Assembly: GCA_026990885.1 (NCBI GenBank)
Contig: JALXCO010000078.1
Location: forward strand, 1 to 7,576
DNA length: 7,576 nucleotides
Source: Desulfurococcales archaeon
GTDB lineage: Archaea; Thermoproteota; Thermoprotei_A; Sulfolobales; AG1
Direction: 5' to 3'
Made by a program: the position numbers and the translations under genes. This document shows positions 5,527 through 7,576 of this stretch, in pieces. The notes under the pieces are model-generated. The model did no database searches. It was not told where the DNA came from and saw only the letters and a program-made list of their open reading frames with translations. Numbering within the stretch: position 1 is the first letter of the stretch; the number at the start of each line of letters is the position of its first letter.

Positions 5527-6150
5527 TTGCCAAGAATCAATCTAGGTAGAGCACGCAAAGTACTATGGGACCTGGCGTATAGAACGATAGCTCCATGGGA
5601 TACCGGTATCCCCCCAAAGGAACTTATAGAAGTAATCAACGCAAAAGCCATGGATTCTGGCATCAGGATCATTGATCTAGGGTGCGGGAGTGGAGGAACA
5701 GCTATATATCTAGGAAGCAAGGGGTGCGAGGTAACGGGTATAGACATATCGCCTACAGCTATATCAAAGTCTCTAGAGAAGGTAAGCCGCTACCAGCTTG
5801 CGGGTAGGGTGAGGTTTATAAATACCGATCTGTTTGAATTCTGTGTAGAAAACAAGTTTGACATAGCTATAGATGTAGGGCTCTACCACTCCCTAAATAG
5901 GAATTTGAGGTCCCTATACCCTAGGCATTTAAGGGAATGCGTACTCAGGGTTGGTGGAGATCTGTTGCTGTGGGTAAGGAAGCCAAGCAGACTAAACGTG
6001 GGACCCCCCTACCCGATATCTATAAGCGAGATAAGAGAGGGGTTCATAGAGGGCAATAACTATAGCTTGGTAAAGATTAAGGAAACCATGATCGGAAGCA
6101 GGATCGGCATCAATTTGGGGGCTCTATTTATATGGCTTAGATTAAAGTAG
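5527..6150 (+). CDS. Class I SAM-dependent methyltransferase
   Basis: A 207-residue Rossmann-fold methyltransferase. Motif I is I-I-D-L-G-C-G-S-G-G (48-57), the acidic residue after strand 2 is D73 in G-I-D-I-S, and the post-motif strand is F-D-I-A-I-D-V-G-L-Y-H-S-L (111-123). The segment before motif I, A-P-W-D-T-G-I-P-P (22-30), is typical of the small-molecule methyltransferase group that includes thiopurine and tellurite-resistance-type enzymes. The substrate is not determinable. No membrane segment is seen. TTG 5527 is the only usable initiator after the in-frame TAA at 5485-5487, and the next ATG would delete the PWDTGIPP segment. The nearest purine-rich site, GGCGAGG (5518-5524), is only two bases away, which is unusually close. 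The gene has its own TATA box, so a functional tie to the CBS gene is possible but unsupported. Confidence 0.88.
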   Translation: MPRINLGRARKVLWDLAYRTIAPWDTGIPPKELIEVINAKAMDSGIRIIDLGCGSGGTAIYLGSKGCEVTGIDISPTAISKSLEKVSRYQLAGRVRFINTDLFEFCVENKFDIAIDVGLYHSLNRNLRSLYPRHLRECVLRVGGDLLLWVRKPSRLNVGPPYPISISEIREGFIEGNNYSLVKIKETMIGSRIGINLGALFIWLRLK

Positions 6151-6371
6151 TTGCGGCATCCATGGTGTTTTTGCCCGGATCGTTTTAGATAGATCTCGAA
6201 AAGCAATTCTATATACCCTGGAAGCTACCTCTAATTCTATCTCTAGCGAGCCATAGATTGGTTTATTTATGCTTTGTCCGTATTGATCTCTGTATATGCT
6301 TATTTTACTATTTAAATAATTTAAGGCAATTGCTATATGCATTTTTCCCTAATCTATATGAGGTATCTATC
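6151..6371 (+). promoter_or_regulatory. Spacer with T-runs, TATA box and ribosome site before the CoA-transferase
   Basis: T-runs soon after the methyltransferase stop (6168-6172, 6183-6186) may end that transcript. TTTAAATAA (6311-6319) is a TATA-like box that would start transcription near 6341. GAGGT (6360-6364) is a strong ribosome site seven bases before TTG 6372. I see no convincing gene in the rest; a 66-codon minus-strand ORF across it is discussed under rejections. Confidence 0.45.
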
Positions 6372-7553
6372 TTGGATAAGGGACCCCTCAACGGGATCAG
6401 GGTTATTGAGCTTGGCTACATTGTGGCCGGCCCCTTCGCCGGCGCTCTCCTCGCCGATCTTGGTGCGGAAGTTATTAAGGTTGAGAGGCGTGAGGGTGAT
6501 CAAACGAGGTCCCTCCCAGATATGGGTGACGCTATTTTTGTTGCCCTTAACAGGGGTAAGAAGAGTGTTGTTATCGATCTTAAGAAGGATCGTGGGAGAG
6601 AGATCTTTCTAGAGCTCGCTAAAAAATCACATGTAGTCATCGAGAACATGGGGCCTGGAGTTGTGGATAGGCTGGGGATAGGGTTTAAGGATGTTTCAAG
6701 GGTTAATCCAGATATAATCTATGTCTCGATCAAAGGCTTCGGCGCAGGCCTATACCGTGATCGCCCCGCGCTAGATGTTGTTGCCCAAGCCATGTCTGGG
6801 ATAATGAGCGTTACCGGGGTCCCCGGCGGCGAGCCCATCAGGGTGGGGACCTCCATTGCCGACATGCTATCAGGATTCATGGCTGTTTTCCAGATTGTTC
6901 TATCGCTCTATCTAAGGTCTATAGGGGCTGTGAGGGGACCTCTATTCATCGAGTCCCCACTGCTCGACTCGGTTATGCCCCTAATGACCTACTGGATCAC
7001 GTATTACTCCAAGTTTAAAAGCGATCCCGAGCCTATAGGCAGCGGCCATAAGGTGTGGTCCCCCTACAGGGCCTTCAAAGCTAGGGATGGATGGGTGTTT
7101 ATAGGTGTAACGAGCGACAGGCACTGGGTTGCGCTATGCAGGGCTCTATCCCTAGATCATTTAGCTGAAGACGAGAGGTTCTCAACAAACCATGGTAGAG
7201 TTAAGTATAGGGAGCTGGTTGAGAAGATTGTTCAGGAGAGGGTTTCAGCTATGAGCAGGGATGATGTTGTGGATCTCTTGGCTAAGCACGGGGTCCCTGT
7301 CTCACCTATATACAGGATCAGCGATGTTGTTGCCGATAGATACTTCTGGGAGCGGGGCTTGATCAGGGAGATCATGTGGCGGGGTGAGAAGCTTCTGTCC
7401 TCGCAGATCCCTGTATTCATTTCGGGCGTATCAACAAGCAGGAAGGGCGATCCACCAGAGCTCGGCGAGCACACCAGAGAGGTTTTGATGGGGATACTAG
7501 GCTACTCGGAAAACGATCTCGAGGAGCTGAAGAAGCTGGGCGTTATATCGTAG
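6372..7553 (+). CDS. Family III CoA-transferase (CaiB/BaiF/formyl-CoA transferase type)
   Basis: Transfers CoA between carboxylic acids. The 393 residues from TTG 6372 match the usual 390-405. The family start G-I-R-V-I-E-L-G (8-15), the A-G-P-F-A-G segment (19-24), L-A-D-L-G-A-E-V-I-K-V-E (27-38), the N-R-G-K-K-S-V loop (60-66) and the ending L-G-E-H-T-R-E-V-L are all present. D164 in G-T-S-I-A-D-M is at the place of the catalytic aspartate. The residue before D135 is Leu rather than the His used by alpha-methylacyl-CoA racemases, favouring transferase activity. Donor and acceptor acids are unknown. The frame stays open to a start at 6258, but that adds 38 hydrophobic, Cys/Tyr-rich residues without family counterpart; GAGGT seven bases before TTG 6372 decides the start. 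It has its own promoter and appears to be a single-gene unit. Confidence 0.9.
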   Translation: MDKGPLNGIRVIELGYIVAGPFAGALLADLGAEVIKVERREGDQTRSLPDMGDAIFVALNRGKKSVVIDLKKDRGREIFLELAKKSHVVIENMGPGVVDRLGIGFKDVSRVNPDIIYVSIKGFGAGLYRDRPALDVVAQAMSGIMSVTGVPGGEPIRVGTSIADMLSGFMAVFQIVLSLYLRSIGAVRGPLFIESPLLDSVMPLMTYWITYYSKFKSDPEPIGSGHKVWSPYRAFKARDGWVFIGVTSDRHWVALCRALSLDHLAEDERFSTNHGRVKYRELVEKIVQERVSAMSRDDVVDLLAKHGVPVSPIYRISDVVADRYFWERGLIREIMWRGEKLLSSQIPVFISGVSTSRKGDPPELGEHTREVLMGILGYSENDLEELKKLGVIS

Positions 7554-7560
7554 CCGCTGA

Positions 7561-7574
7561 AAACCCTTATATAG
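7561..7574 (+). promoter_or_regulatory. TATA-like promoter of a gene beyond the right edge
   Basis: An A-rich BRE-like start followed by CTTATATAG (7566-7574) lies just after the CoA-transferase stop. It resembles the other promoters in this window and probably drives a rightward gene outside the window, or a leftward one less likely. Confidence 0.4.
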
Positions 7575-7576
7575 CT

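Noticed and set aside
6142..6342. 66-aa minus-strand ORF across the spacer before the CoA-transferase
   Set aside because: It overlaps the methyltransferase stop, lies over the TATA box and has no ribosome site or recognised domain. It is the best of the rejected ORFs, since its middle looks mildly protein-like, and would deserve a homology search.
6372..7553. Alpha-methylacyl-CoA racemase rather than CoA-transferase
   Set aside because: The position of the racemase catalytic His appears to be Leu134, while the transferase Asp (D164) is present.
1..7576. Defence system, CRISPR array, transposon or tRNA
   Set aside because: On reading both strands I found no regularly spaced repeats, transposase or nuclease motifs, terminal inverted repeats or cloverleaf.

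Overview
The window looks like a chromosomal piece of a hyperthermophilic or thermophilic archaeon, most likely Thermoproteota (crenarchaeal). Arg is mostly AGG/AGA and Ile is very often ATA. Several starts are GTG or TTG. Spacers carry archaeal TATA-like boxes, and GAGG/GGTG-type ribosome sites precede some genes. The best protein matches I can make by eye (DUF711, a divergent GH130, a short stand-alone two-CBS protein, a family III CoA-transferase) are all common in that group. The genus cannot be fixed from sequence alone. I see no tRNA, rRNA, insertion sequence, CRISPR array or phage gene.

Layout. The left quarter (1-1833) is transcribed leftward: a DUF711 protein followed 56 bases later by a phosphoserine-phosphatase-like HAD hydrolase that runs off the left edge. 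At 1846-1890 a short AT-rich spacer holds overlapping, oppositely facing promoters. Everything to the right is on the + strand: two small genes of unknown function (84 and 122 aa, separated by a 92-base leader with possible alternative hairpins), a GH130-family glycoside phosphorylase/hydrolase, 3-dehydroquinate synthase (aroB), a two-CBS-domain protein, a class I SAM methyltransferase, and a CaiB/BaiF-type CoA-transferase. A TATA-like box close to the right edge probably belongs to the next gene.

How the genes may work together. The clearest transcription units are DUF711 plus HAD phosphatase, and GH130 plus aroB (47-base gap, no promoter seen between them). The CBS, methyltransferase and CoA-transferase genes each seem to have their own promoter and need not be functionally linked. 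The aroB enzyme keeps all the catalytic residues I know for dehydroquinate synthase, but no other shikimate gene is in view. Its neighbour is a sugar-active enzyme, which is the most suggestive metabolic pairing here. No known defence or mobile system is visible. The parts least explained by known families are the two small genes and their leader, and the DUF711-phosphatase pair.
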